Shown: positions 50,794 to 58,820 of the stretch, one piece after another | Layout of the letters: each line of letters opens with the position of its first letter | Numbering within the stretch: the stretch's first letter is position 1 | From: Treponema sp. | GTDB lineage: Bacteria > Spirochaetota > Spirochaetia > Treponematales > Treponemataceae | DNA: 64,000 nt | NCBI GenBank assembly: GCA_016296575.1 | Contig: JAEDJA010000003.1 | Coordinates: forward strand, 1-64,000 | Reading direction: 5' to 3' | Made by a program: the position numbers and the translations under genes | Notes under the pieces: model-generated | The model's database searches: none | Told to the model about the DNA's origin: nothing | What the model saw: the letters and a program-made list of their open reading frames with translations, nothing else

Positions 50794-52032
50794 TTAGTGA
50801 AGTTCGTTCACTCTTTCCATTGGAGAAAGGATTTCAGTTACACGAACACCGAAGTTTTCATCAATAACTACAACTTCTCCCTTGGCAATTGCTTTATGGT
50901 TTACAAGAATGTCTACAGGTTCACCGGCAAGTTTATCCAGCTCGATGATTGTACCTTCGCCCATTCCAAGAATATCTTTAATTGATTTTTTTGTGCGTCC
51001 AAGCTCTACAGTCATCTCCATCATAACGTCCATGATAAGACCGATGTTTCCCTGTTCGGCTGACTGCATTCCTGTCTGTAGATTTGGATACTGAAGAGTC
51101 TGAACATTTGGAACATTCATTCCCATGTTCATTCCGCCCATAGGTGCCATATTCATACCACCCATGTTCATTCCGCCCATCTGCATTCCCATGTTTGGCT
51201 GCATTCCCATCTGCATACCGCCCATAGCACCGCCGTTTGGCATACCACCCATGTTCATGCCACCCATATTCATTCCGCCCATTGGAGCTGAATTACCCAT
51301 AGGAGCACTTCCCATTGGTGAACCGCCTGCCATTGCACCAAGTGAAGCCATATCTGAAGGGTTCAATGCCATTGGTTCTTCAATTCCACCGCCCAATGCA
51401 TTACCGAATTTTTCTGCTACTTCTCCACTAAGACATTCCCACAAAGTATAGTTTTCACCATCCAAAGTAAGTGGGTAAGATGTAAGACAGAATTCTCCCT
51501 GAGGAAAGCGGATCATGGCTTTTGGCTCGTTTACTCCCTCAGGAGTGTTGTGAGCAAGGCCAGACAGTTTTCCAGTTTTATCCAGATTATTGATCTGTGC
51601 TGCAGCATGGGTTGCAACAACTTCTGATACAACTGAAATTACCATATCATCAACTTCAGTAACTTCTTCTGAATTTACCAAAGCGAAAAGTTTCAAAGCA
51701 AATTCTGTAGAAAGAAGATACAGGTGGTCGCCTGAAACACCGGAGTTGTAATCTGCCATAATTCCAACTACAACTTCAGGCAATTTTGCCATAAGTCTGT
51801 CGCGGTCAGAGATTTCTACAACCGGATTTCCTGCAGAGAATGAAGCTCCTGTAAACTTGTTGATATTTTCTTCAAGGAAAGGCTTGAGCTCGTCTGCCAG
51901 GGTCTGCATGGTGGCTTCATCAATGTGAACTGAAGGCCCGCTTGAAACCTGTCCTGACGAGTTTAATCCATCCATTGCTACGCCAGAAAGCAGAGCGTCG
52001 ATTTCGTCCTGTGAAATTGCACCATCACTCAT
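50794..52032 (-). CDS. fliY: Flagellar motor switch protein FliY/FliN
   Basis: A 412-residue switch protein. The N-terminal ISQDEIDALLSG (5-16) repeats the CheY-binding peptide of FliM. A CheC-like region (about 35-220) follows, then a linker (about 225-307), then the FliN SpoA domain (about 330-412, ELGRTKKSIKDILGMGEGTIIELDKLAGEPVDILVNHKAIAKGEV). FliY forms the lower C-ring and with FliM switches rotation and aids CheY-P removal. The linker is very rich in Met and Gly: 21 Met in residues 251-305, which is unusual. It overlaps fliM by 8 bases. Confidence 0.95.
   Translation of the reverse strand: MSDGAISQDEIDALLSGVAMDGLNSSGQVSSGPSVHIDEATMQTLADELKPFLEENINKFTGASFSAGNPVVEISDRDRLMAKLPEVVVGIMADYNSGVSGDHLYLLSTEFALKLFALVNSEEVTEVDDMVISVVSEVVATHAAAQINNLDKTGKLSGLAHNTPEGVNEPKAMIRFPQGEFCLTSYPLTLDGENYTLWECLSGEVAEKFGNALGGGIEEPMALNPSDMASLGAMAGGSPMGSAPMGNSAPMGGMNMGGMNMGGMPNGGAMGGMQMGMQPNMGMQMGGMNMGGMNMAPMGGMNMGMNVPNVQTLQYPNLQTGMQSAEQGNIGLIMDVMMEMTVELGRTKKSIKDILGMGEGTIIELDKLAGEPVDILVNHKAIAKGEVVVIDENFGVRVTEILSPMERVNELH
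51118..51282 (-). repeat. Met/Gly-rich repeat segment inside fliY
   Basis: Short degenerate GGMNM/GMQM units repeat across 55 codons (residues 251-305), the DNA showing repeated ATGGGCGGAATGAACATGGG-type units. It is non-globular and sits between the CheC-like and FliN domains. Confidence 0.85.
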
Positions 52033-53062
52033 AATTATCTTCTCCTTCTAAGGATAATTCTTCAAATTCTTCCTCTTCTGTACCAGCGATTTTACCTGTA
52101 ATCTGCACAGCCATTTTTTTACCAACTACACCAGGCTGACAGAAAAACTTCTTTTTGTTTCCAACGCTCAAGGTAAGAGGATCACCCACTTTTATTGTAT
52201 CAAGACGAACTACATCACCTGTTCTAAGCGAAAGAACGTCTCTGATTGGCAAGTTGATTGTTCCCAGTTCTGCAACAACATCCATATCAACAGAAGAAAG
52301 CTGACCTTTAATTGTTGAAAGGTACTGTGTTGTTGAATTTCGTCGTACTGAAGAAAACCAGAACTGTGATGAAAGCTTTGAAATAATAGGTTCGATTGTA
52401 AGGTAAGGAATACAGAAGTTCATCATACCTTCTTCGTCACCTACTTTTGTTTCCAATGTTACAAGAACGACCATTTCGTTTGGAGGAACCAGCTGTGCAA
52501 ACTGAGGATTAGTTTCAATCTGCTGGAATCGAGGTCGAAGATCGATTACCTGTGTCCAGGCTTCTCGCATATTTGCAAGAATACGAACGATAACACCTTC
52601 CATTACTTCCTGTTCGATATCAGTAAGGTCGCGGTTTTTATTTCCTGTAGTTGCTCCACGTCCTCCGAAAAGGCGGTCAATCATACAGAAAGTAATTGTT
52701 GGGTCAATTTCCAAAATCGCAGTTCCTTTGAGAGGGTCCATGTTGATAACGGCAAGGGTTGTTGGAGTTGGAATTGATCGGATAAATTCTTCGTATGTAA
52801 GCTGGTCTACCGAAGCTACATGAACGTGTACCAGTGATCGAAGCAGGGCCGAAAGAGAAGTTGTGGTCATACGGGCAAATGATTCGTGCATGTTTGAAAC
52901 TGTACGAAGCTGTTCTTTTGAGAATTTGTCCGGTCGTTTAAAATCGTAAATCTTGATCTTTCGGGCACTTGAGACAGGCTTAAAGTCATCTACCTCGGAA
53001 TCACCCGAGGAAATAGCTGTGAGCAACTGGTCAATTTCGTCCTGTGACAGAACCTCGTTCAT
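52025..53062 (-). CDS. fliM: Flagellar motor switch protein FliM
   Basis: A 345-residue FliM. The N-terminal LSQDEIDQLLTA is the CheY-P-binding peptide; the middle CheC-like domain includes FARMTTTSLSALLRSLVHVHVASVDQLTYEEF and the GGRGA turn; the C-terminal SpoA domain begins near residue 255. It links the MS-ring and stator to the switch. It ends in an acidic tail (EEEEFEELSLEGEDN) overlapping fliY. The T. pallidum order (fliL, fliM, fliY) is kept. Confidence 0.97.
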   Translation of the reverse strand: MNEVLSQDEIDQLLTAISSGDSEVDDFKPVSSARKIKIYDFKRPDKFSKEQLRTVSNMHESFARMTTTSLSALLRSLVHVHVASVDQLTYEEFIRSIPTPTTLAVINMDPLKGTAILEIDPTITFCMIDRLFGGRGATTGNKNRDLTDIEQEVMEGVIVRILANMREAWTQVIDLRPRFQQIETNPQFAQLVPPNEMVVLVTLETKVGDEEGMMNFCIPYLTIEPIISKLSSQFWFSSVRRNSTTQYLSTIKGQLSSVDMDVVAELGTINLPIRDVLSLRTGDVVRLDTIKVGDPLTLSVGNKKKFFCQPGVVGKKMAVQITGKIAGTEEEEFEELSLEGEDNYE

Positions 53063-53074
53063 GCGCCTTCCACC

Positions 53075-53626
53075 TTAGTTTTGTTCGATAACGTCTTTCT
53101 GCACAAAGGCAACGTCGCGAATCTTTGATCCACTCAAAATCTTATCGTTAATTGCATTTTTAAGTTCGATTTTGAGTCTGTCTTCATTCTGAATGTTTTT
53201 TAATTCTGCTGCTGTTTTACCACTGAAATATCTTCGCATAAATTCGCGAAGTTCAACCTGACGCTGAGTAATTTCTGTTGAAGTGGCTTTGTCATCTTTT
53301 TTATAACCAAGATAAACATGAACGCGGGCTGTAGCTGGAATATCGTCTGCTGTAAATACCTGTGTAACATCAAGAGAAGTGTACCAGTCCAGAAGTTCAC
53401 GCTGACCTGTATATTCTTCACTTACGGCAACTGTTGTAGCGGCAGCTTTATTTCCATTTGCAATTTTCATTGTAACGATTACAACAACTACGATGAGAAT
53501 AAGTACAGCAACTCCAATAATAATCCATTTGAGCATTGGAAGAAGAGCTCCAGCAAAACCACCTTTTTTAGAAGATGCTTCTTCGGCCAAAGAGTCTTCA
53601 CCCATCATTTCATCATTGTCTGCCAT
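53075..53626 (-). CDS. fliL: Flagellar protein FliL
   Basis: A 183-residue protein: a short acidic cytoplasmic start, one membrane helix (about 34-56, MLKWIIIGVAVLILIVVVVIVTM) and a periplasmic stomatin-like domain ending in KILSGSKIRDVAFVQKDVIEQN. FliL rings surround the stator and raise torque. The ATG at 53626 is chosen for GGAGGGG upstream; a longer version by seven codons lacks support. It lies 12 bases before fliM. Confidence 0.93.
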   Translation of the reverse strand: MADNDEMMGEDSLAEEASSKKGGFAGALLPMLKWIIIGVAVLILIVVVVIVTMKIANGNKAAATTVAVSEEYTGQRELLDWYTSLDVTQVFTADDIPATARVHVYLGYKKDDKATSTEITQRQVELREFMRRYFSGKTAAELKNIQNEDRLKIELKNAINDKILSGSKIRDVAFVQKDVIEQN

Positions 53627-53688
53627 GTCCCCTCCAGCAAGCAACATTTAAGTGAATAAGAGATAATAATGTCCCTTAAATTATAACA

Positions 53689-54417
53689 CTAAAAATGTCC
53701 CTCGTCTAGAATAATTATGTCTACACGTCTGTTGTAAGCTTTTCCTTCAGGCGTGTCATTGGAGAATTTCGGGCGAGTATCTGCATATCCTGCTACCGAA
53801 AAAGAATTCTCCCTTACTCCATAATCGGCAAGATAATGTAAAACATTAACAGAACGTGCAGCAGAAAGCTCCCAATTGCTAGGATATTTTGAATCGGCAG
53901 ACACAGGAGTATCATCTGTATGACCTTCAATTCTGAATCTTCTGTCTTTTAATTCCTCAGATTTGAAGAACTCAGAAAGTCGAAGTAATGTGTCTCGAGT
54001 TTCGTTTATATTTAGATCTGCGCTTCCTTCTTCAAAAAATGAATCAGAGGCAAGTGTGATAATCAAACCACGTTCATCAGAAGTGATGGTGATGCGGTTT
54101 GATTTAACATCAGGAGCAAATAGTGAAACAGCCTTCTTTTTGGCAAGACCAAGTGATTTTCCCTTTTCAAGCGAAGGTAGAGAGTTAATATTATTACCAA
54201 GATCAGAAAGTCGGCCTGCAGAAAGGGAAAGTCCACCAGAAACACTTTCAGTTTCATTCATCTGGAGAGACTGTGTAATAGTAGCAAGCTGTGTTACATC
54301 TACTTCCGACGGGTTATAAAGCATAACAAAGAAGCAGAGCATAAGGGTGATCATATCACCGTAAGTACCCTGCCACGCCGTGGACGGTTTAGCTGGTTCC
54401 TTCTTCTGTTTTCCCAT
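53689..54417 (-). CDS. motB: Flagellar stator protein MotB
   Basis: A 242-residue MotB: cytoplasmic start, one membrane helix (about 21-36) with the ion-binding aspartate D21 in TYGDMITLMLCFFVML, a plug/linker, and a C-terminal OmpA-like peptidoglycan-binding domain (about 125-240, RFRIEGHTDDTPVSADSKYPSNWELSAARS). It anchors the stator to the cell wall and carries ions with MotA. It starts 4 bases after the motA stop. The sequence does not by itself settle H+ or Na+ use. Confidence 0.96.
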   Translation of the reverse strand: MGKQKKEPAKPSTAWQGTYGDMITLMLCFFVMLYNPSEVDVTQLATITQSLQMNETESVSGGLSLSAGRLSDLGNNINSLPSLEKGKSLGLAKKKAVSLFAPDVKSNRITITSDERGLIITLASDSFFEEGSADLNINETRDTLLRLSEFFKSEELKDRRFRIEGHTDDTPVSADSKYPSNWELSAARSVNVLHYLADYGVRENSFSVAGYADTRPKFSNDTPEGKAYNRRVDIIILDEGHF

Positions 54418-54421
54418 TTAA

Positions 54422-55204
54422 TTAGTCCTTAATAACGTCGGCTTCAATTGCTTTTCTTGAAACAGGATCAAGATATGTAAGAAGTTTCTGTGTCATAATT
54501 CGTGGATTTTCACCAGCCTGAATGGCAAGAACACCTTCAATAATCATTTCCATTGTACGCATTTCGGCAGCGTTCTGTGCTATCAGCTTAATTGCAACTG
54601 GACCAATAATCCAGTTGGCCATCATAGAACCGTAAAGTGTTGTAATCAAGGCAACGGCCATGTTAGGACCCAGGGAAGATTTATCTTCAAGGTTGTTCAA
54701 CATACCAATAAGACCAAGAACGGTACCCATCATACCGAAACCTGGAGCATAACCGGCCCAGTTATTGAAAACACCAACCCAATCCATATGGCGGGCTTCA
54801 CACTGGTTCATTTCATTTTCCATGATTGCACGAATAACGTTACCGTCAGTACCATCAACTACAAGTCGAAGTCCCATTTTCATAAATGGCGATTCAAGAT
54901 CATCAAGTCCGTCTTCCAGGGCAAGAATACCTTCACGTCGGGCTTTTTCAGAAAGAGCCTGCATGTTGATTACGATGTTCTTTTCACCAAAATCAGGTAC
55001 CTTAAAAATGCGGCCGAAAACCTTCCACATACCAACAGCCTTACTGATTGGATAACAAATAAAGATTGCGGCGTAAGAACCACCAATAACCATGAAAACA
55101 GAAGGAAGGTCGTAGATACCACCCAAAGTACCACCTGAAGTCAAAACTGACATTACGATACAGGCTGCACCACCAACCAAACCAATAATACTCGCTAAAT
55201 CCAT
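54422..55204 (-). CDS. motA: Flagellar stator protein MotA
   Basis: A 260-residue MotA with four membrane helices (about 3-20, 33-52, 150-170, 183-203) and a large cytoplasmic loop containing charged residues that push on FliG. The APGFGMMGTVLGLIGML segment is the signature of helix 3, with the proline gate nearby (the family P173 equivalent lies in this segment). It forms the MotA5B2 stator. It is 13 bases after flbD. Confidence 0.97.
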   Translation of the reverse strand: MDLASIIGLVGGAACIVMSVLTSGGTLGGIYDLPSVFMVIGGSYAAIFICYPISKAVGMWKVFGRIFKVPDFGEKNIVINMQALSEKARREGILALEDGLDDLESPFMKMGLRLVVDGTDGNVIRAIMENEMNQCEARHMDWVGVFNNWAGYAPGFGMMGTVLGLIGMLNNLEDKSSLGPNMAVALITTLYGSMMANWIIGPVAIKLIAQNAAEMRTMEMIIEGVLAIQAGENPRIMTQKLLTYLDPVSRKAIEADVIKD

Positions 55205-55217
55205 GTCTATCCCCTAT

Positions 55218-55418
55218 TTACAGGACTTCCTGTTTATCAATACCTAATTTTTGTCTGTATGCTATAATTTTTTCTATAATATCTTCATAGGAATTTTGTA
55301 CCACCAGCTTTTTGCCGGATAACATGGTAAGTGTAAGATCAGGATTTTCTTCCATACTTTCAATCATATGGGGATTAATCCAGTACTTTTTCCCATCAAG
55401 GCGCAATACTTCTATCAT
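55218..55418 (-). CDS. flbD: Flagellar protein FlbD
   Basis: A 66-residue FlbD (SwrD) protein. The family core MIEVLRLDGKKYWINPHMIESMEENPD is fully present, ending with IEKIIAYRQKLGI. SwrD of Bacillus raises stator torque; in T. pallidum the same gene (orf4) lies between flgE and motA. Here it is first in the operon and flgD/flgE are absent. Its -10 box lies 6 bases before the ATG, so the transcript may have little or no leader. Confidence 0.93.
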   Translation of the reverse strand: MIEVLRLDGKKYWINPHMIESMEENPDLTLTMLSGKKLVVQNSYEDIIEKIIAYRQKLGIDKQEVL

Positions 55419-55424
55419 AGTATA

Positions 55425-55453
55425 ATTATCCCATATAGTGCCATAAATTTCAA
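55425..55453 (-). promoter_or_regulatory. Sigma-70 promoter of the flbD motility operon
   Basis: On the minus strand TTGAAA (55453-55448), 17-base spacer, GATAAT (55430-55425), then TATACT and the flbD ATG. The start point should fall near the ATG itself. Confidence 0.65.
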
Positions 55454-55524
55454 TTTTTTTTACGGTGCTATAGTATATGTTCGGAAAAAAAGAAGATTGA
55501 GTTTAGAAAAAATACCGTTTTGGG

Positions 55525-55549
55525 ATCCTGAAACAAGTTCAGGATGACA
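55525..55549. repeat. GTCATCCTGAA-type palindromic repeat
   Basis: ATCCTGAA / TTCAGGAT (8-bp stem, 5-base loop) with GTCAT at one end: a copy of a dispersed intergenic repeat common in bacteria, related to the element at 22208-22283. It lies between the 104-residue gene and flbD, so it may also stop transcription. Confidence 0.6.
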
Positions 55550-55555
55550 CAATTT

Positions 55556-55870
55556 TTACTGGAACTTTTTTAGTTCTTCCTGCATGTCGTCAATTTTTTT
55601 ATTGTTGTCCTTAATTTTCTGCAGAAGATCGGCAACTGCTTCATCAGCGGCAGAAAGTTCGGTTTTTCCTTCTTTAAGAAATGCTTTTACGGCAAGATCA
55701 CCAAGTTTTTTGCTGACAGCTTCAATGTCATTCTGGCACTTTCTGATTTCCAGTTTGATTACACTCTGATCAGAAAAATCCTGAAGTTTATTTCCAGCTT
55801 TATCAAATGCATCTTTTGAAGCTTTTGCACCTTTTGCCAGATATTCTTTAGCCTTATCAATAAATTCCAT
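55556..55870 (-). CDS. Small helical protein after STAS gene
   Basis: A 104-residue, all-helical, Lys/Glu/Ala-rich soluble protein with no signal or membrane segment. The N-terminal amphipathic helix (FIDKAKEYLAKGAKASKDAFDKAGNKLQDFSDQS) and the final coiled coil (KIKDNNKKIDDMQEELKKF) are visible, with ECQN-type polar spacing between. I know no named family; similar proteins occur in Treponema. It follows the STAS gene by 24 bases and is probably in the phosphatase/STAS operon. Confidence 0.7.
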   Translation of the reverse strand: MEFIDKAKEYLAKGAKASKDAFDKAGNKLQDFSDQSVIKLEIRKCQNDIEAVSKKLGDLAVKAFLKEGKTELSAADEAVADLLQKIKDNNKKIDDMQEELKKFQ

Positions 55871-55894
55871 AAATCTACCTCCAGATAATTCTGA

Positions 55895-56221
55895 TTAAAC
55901 AGCTTCCGTAACTGAGTTGATAAGACGGAAAGAGCTTCGGAATCCACTGTCCAAAAGGGCACGGTCCACTTCGCTGGAAATGGAAAGCAGGAACATTACG
56001 TGTTCAGCATCAACAGAATCGTTGAAAGCAGCCATAATCAGTCCAAGTCCTGAGCTGTCAATTTCGATTAGTTTAGAAAGATCTAGTACAACGTTTTTTT
56101 CAAGTACAGCAGCATAAAGTTTTTCTGCAAAGTCACCAAGTGTATAGGCATTAAGACCACCTGTTAATTCGTAAAGCTTATAGTTGGCACCTTCGCGTTC
56201 AGCAATAGTCAAATTTTCCAT
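55895..56221 (-). CDS. STAS-domain anti-sigma factor antagonist
   Basis: A 108-residue single STAS domain (SpoIIAA/RsbV type). The phospho-site loop is IEIDSSGLGLI (S at DSSGL), and NVVLDLSKL precedes it, as in RsbV-like proteins. When dephosphorylated by a SpoIIE-type phosphatase, such proteins bind an anti-sigma kinase or another partner. Two SpoIIE-type phosphatases lie directly upstream. No anti-sigma kinase is seen in the window. The position before the motility operon suggests a motility or envelope output, but that is inferred. Confidence 0.9.
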   Translation of the reverse strand: MENLTIAEREGANYKLYELTGGLNAYTLGDFAEKLYAAVLEKNVVLDLSKLIEIDSSGLGLIMAAFNDSVDAEHVMFLLSISSEVDRALLDSGFRSSFRLINSVTEAV

Positions 56222-56252
56222 CTAGTTTTCTCCTTATATTTAGGCAATTTCC

Positions 56253-58820
56253 TTAAAGCTGGAAATCGTCAGGAAGCCCGAAGTCAGCAGGATTGAAGCC
56301 TTCCGGAAGTGAATCATCGGAAGAATTATTTGAATCAGCAGAAAGGTTTGTATTAAACATATCATCTTCAACTGATGGTGCTTCCTTTTCTTTTGCCATG
56401 GCTTCACCAGCTTCCATCTGTGCAACAAAAGCGGCAAGTCTTTCCTCTTCAGTCATTTCGTGAACTGGTTCTTGGGCTGCAGGAACAGATTCTTCACTGG
56501 CAGATGCTTCAACTGCTTCAGCTGGAGTTTCCGTTGCAGCTTCTTCAACAACACTGTCTGAACCTGCAAATCCTCCATTTGCGGCGGCAGCTTCTGCAGC
56601 AGCTTTTTCGGCTTCTTCACGTTCCTTTGCCTTTTCTGCTTCAGTAGCAAATTCAATACCTGTTTTATATTTGAACAGAATCAGAGAAACGTCATCTTCC
56701 ATTTCTTTTGACATGAACTTAGTAAGATCTTCAAAAGTAAACTGGGCCATACGCTGGGCAGGATAAGTTGCATTGTTCATAATAGACTGAACTACACGTT
56801 CCTTACCATATTTTTCACCTCGCAGTGAGTGTGAGTTGATAAGACCATCTGTACAGGCAAGAATAATATCACCACGGTTAAGCTTTGTAGTTTTTACAGA
56901 AATATATGGTGCAATATCTTTTACGAATCCCAAAATATGACCGGAACCCTGGATTTCGATTACGTTGTTATAAACCTGTGTGTACATGAACAGAGCAGGA
57001 ATACCACAGTTGATGTAGTACATTGTATCAGTTTCAAAATCCAGAAGAGCAAAGAGACCCTGGAAGATTGTACCTTTAATCATACTTTCACGAACGAACT
57101 GATTGATTTTTACAACCAGCTGTTTGAAATCGTGGGTTTCAGCAAGATATGTACGGATGATGGATTTCAAGATAACCATGTTCATAGAAGCGGCAATACC
57201 TTTACCACTCAAGTCACCAACTACCATAAGATGGCGGTTTTCTGTAAGACGAATAAGATCGATAAATTCACCACCAATGTTGTGGGCTGGAACCATTTTA
57301 TATCCAACGTCCATCTTAATATTTTTAATCTGGTCAACGTTTTCCTGGATAGAAGTAATAATCTGGGAAGACATCTTGATTTCGCGGTTAACTACCGACA
57401 GAACTTCCTTGTTAGAAATGTTGCGCATGTAGTAACCAAATACGAAGAAGTAAGAGAACAGCTTTGTAAATACATTTTTATCGTATTCTTTGTAGTGATC
57501 TCCAGAAGTTTTACGTCCAAGAGTAATGATACCAACAATGTTATGACCTTCTGCCAGGATAAACATGGCATCACATTTAGCACGTTCAAAGAACATGTGA
57601 AGTTCACTCAAAACAGGCTGGTATTCGTGACGGTCATCAATTTCGTTGTAGATAACAATATTGCAGTTTTCACTAACCAGATATTCAAGCATTTTTGAAC
57701 GAATCGGATAGTTAAATGAAAGCTTGTTTGATGAATATGCCGGAATAAGGGAACCGTGGCCACCATCAATATAAACGTTCATTGAAGAACATTCTACATT
57801 GTTTTTAAAAACCTGGAACATTCGGGCAGTTACCTGATCCATTTCGCCAGAATAGTCAACGGCAGCCAATTCTTTTTCAAATTCAGCTTCGTAGTCATTG
57901 TTATACAGACGGGCACTTGTTGTAATCAGTGTCATTATTCGCCATGAAAAAAGGATTCCGATGGTTGCTCCTGCTGTAAGAATAACCTGGAAAATTAAAT
58001 CTCCACGCATATCGTGAGGCTGGAATCTGGCAATAAGTGCACCAAGAAGAACAGCTGGAATTACATAACAGAGCGAAAGTTTAAGAAACTGGGCAAAAAT
58101 AGCTCGTTTTGAAGGAACCGATGTTGTAAGGAAAGCCTGATACAGGAATACATACATAAAAAGATATGCATAAATGTTTAGAAGCTTGAATGGCATGGAT
58201 GCCTTTGAAACATATTTAATGAATGCCAGGAAGAACCACATGATGAACAAAGCTTCCATGAACAAAAATCCCTGATATTTCTGAAGCTGTGTGGAGTTGT
58301 CTTCACGGATAATCATCAAAAGAAGAACTGAAACGGCTGGAAGAGCAAAACGGTAAATAGCTGTATAAAGATCGCCCCAAGCCCATGGGAAATAAACTAC
58401 TGCTTTTGAAGAGAACAGGAAGTTTGATCCAATGATTACACCGCTGTCCAAAGTTACATCAACAGTTTCAAACTTGATGAATACAATGTAAGCCAGCAGA
58501 ACGACAAAAGCTACCTGAGTAAAAGTAAAGACTGAACCTCGCTTCTTCAAACCAAGTCCAAGAATTCCAAAAGAGAACATTATAAATGCCAGTCCTTCAA
58601 AGAAGAAACAGGCCTTAAGCAGGATTCTGTTGAAAACCATTGACCACTGATCGGTAAAAATCAGAATGAGGGTAAAAAGAATAGTCTGGATTGTAAAAAC
58701 CATCAACGACAAAAGAACTTCTGACAAATTTGAAGTATCAATTGCCTTATTGTGGTCAAATGCATGAGAAATATAAATAAAGAAGAAAATCGATAAGAAA
58801 TTAAGTATGATGTATATCAT
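56253..58820 (-). CDS. Membrane SpoIIE-type protein phosphatase (large)
   Basis: An 855-residue protein. About nine hydrophobic helices fill residues 1-300, then a GAF-like domain (about 320-470), then a SpoIIE/PP2C phosphatase (about 490-690) with VVGDLSGKGIAASMN, ACTDGLINS and MEDDVSLILFKY, the metal-binding aspartates. An acidic, Ala/Glu-rich tail follows (about 700-855), low in complexity. It would dephosphorylate the STAS protein 31 bases downstream after sensing a membrane or GAF ligand. Its ATG overlaps the stop of the smaller phosphatase (TAATG). Confidence 0.9.
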   Translation of the reverse strand: MIYIILNFLSIFFFIYISHAFDHNKAIDTSNLSEVLLSLMVFTIQTILFTLILIFTDQWSMVFNRILLKACFFFEGLAFIMFSFGILGLGLKKRGSVFTFTQVAFVVLLAYIVFIKFETVDVTLDSGVIIGSNFLFSSKAVVYFPWAWGDLYTAIYRFALPAVSVLLLMIIREDNSTQLQKYQGFLFMEALFIMWFFLAFIKYVSKASMPFKLLNIYAYLFMYVFLYQAFLTTSVPSKRAIFAQFLKLSLCYVIPAVLLGALIARFQPHDMRGDLIFQVILTAGATIGILFSWRIMTLITTSARLYNNDYEAEFEKELAAVDYSGEMDQVTARMFQVFKNNVECSSMNVYIDGGHGSLIPAYSSNKLSFNYPIRSKMLEYLVSENCNIVIYNEIDDRHEYQPVLSELHMFFERAKCDAMFILAEGHNIVGIITLGRKTSGDHYKEYDKNVFTKLFSYFFVFGYYMRNISNKEVLSVVNREIKMSSQIITSIQENVDQIKNIKMDVGYKMVPAHNIGGEFIDLIRLTENRHLMVVGDLSGKGIAASMNMVILKSIIRTYLAETHDFKQLVVKINQFVRESMIKGTIFQGLFALLDFETDTMYYINCGIPALFMYTQVYNNVIEIQGSGHILGFVKDIAPYISVKTTKLNRGDIILACTDGLINSHSLRGEKYGKERVVQSIMNNATYPAQRMAQFTFEDLTKFMSKEMEDDVSLILFKYKTGIEFATEAEKAKEREEAEKAAAEAAAANGGFAGSDSVVEEAATETPAEAVEASASEESVPAAQEPVHEMTEEERLAAFVAQMEAGEAMAKEKEAPSVEDDMFNTNLSADSNNSSDDSLPEGFNPADFGLPDDFQL

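Noticed and set aside
51125..51451. Plus-strand frame rich in Ile/Pro repeats
   Set aside because: It is the reverse complement of the Met/Gly-rich FliY linker; no independent start signal.
56937..57698. 253-codon plus-strand frame
   Set aside because: It lies entirely opposite the SpoIIE phosphatase, which has clear motifs; no ribosome-binding site.
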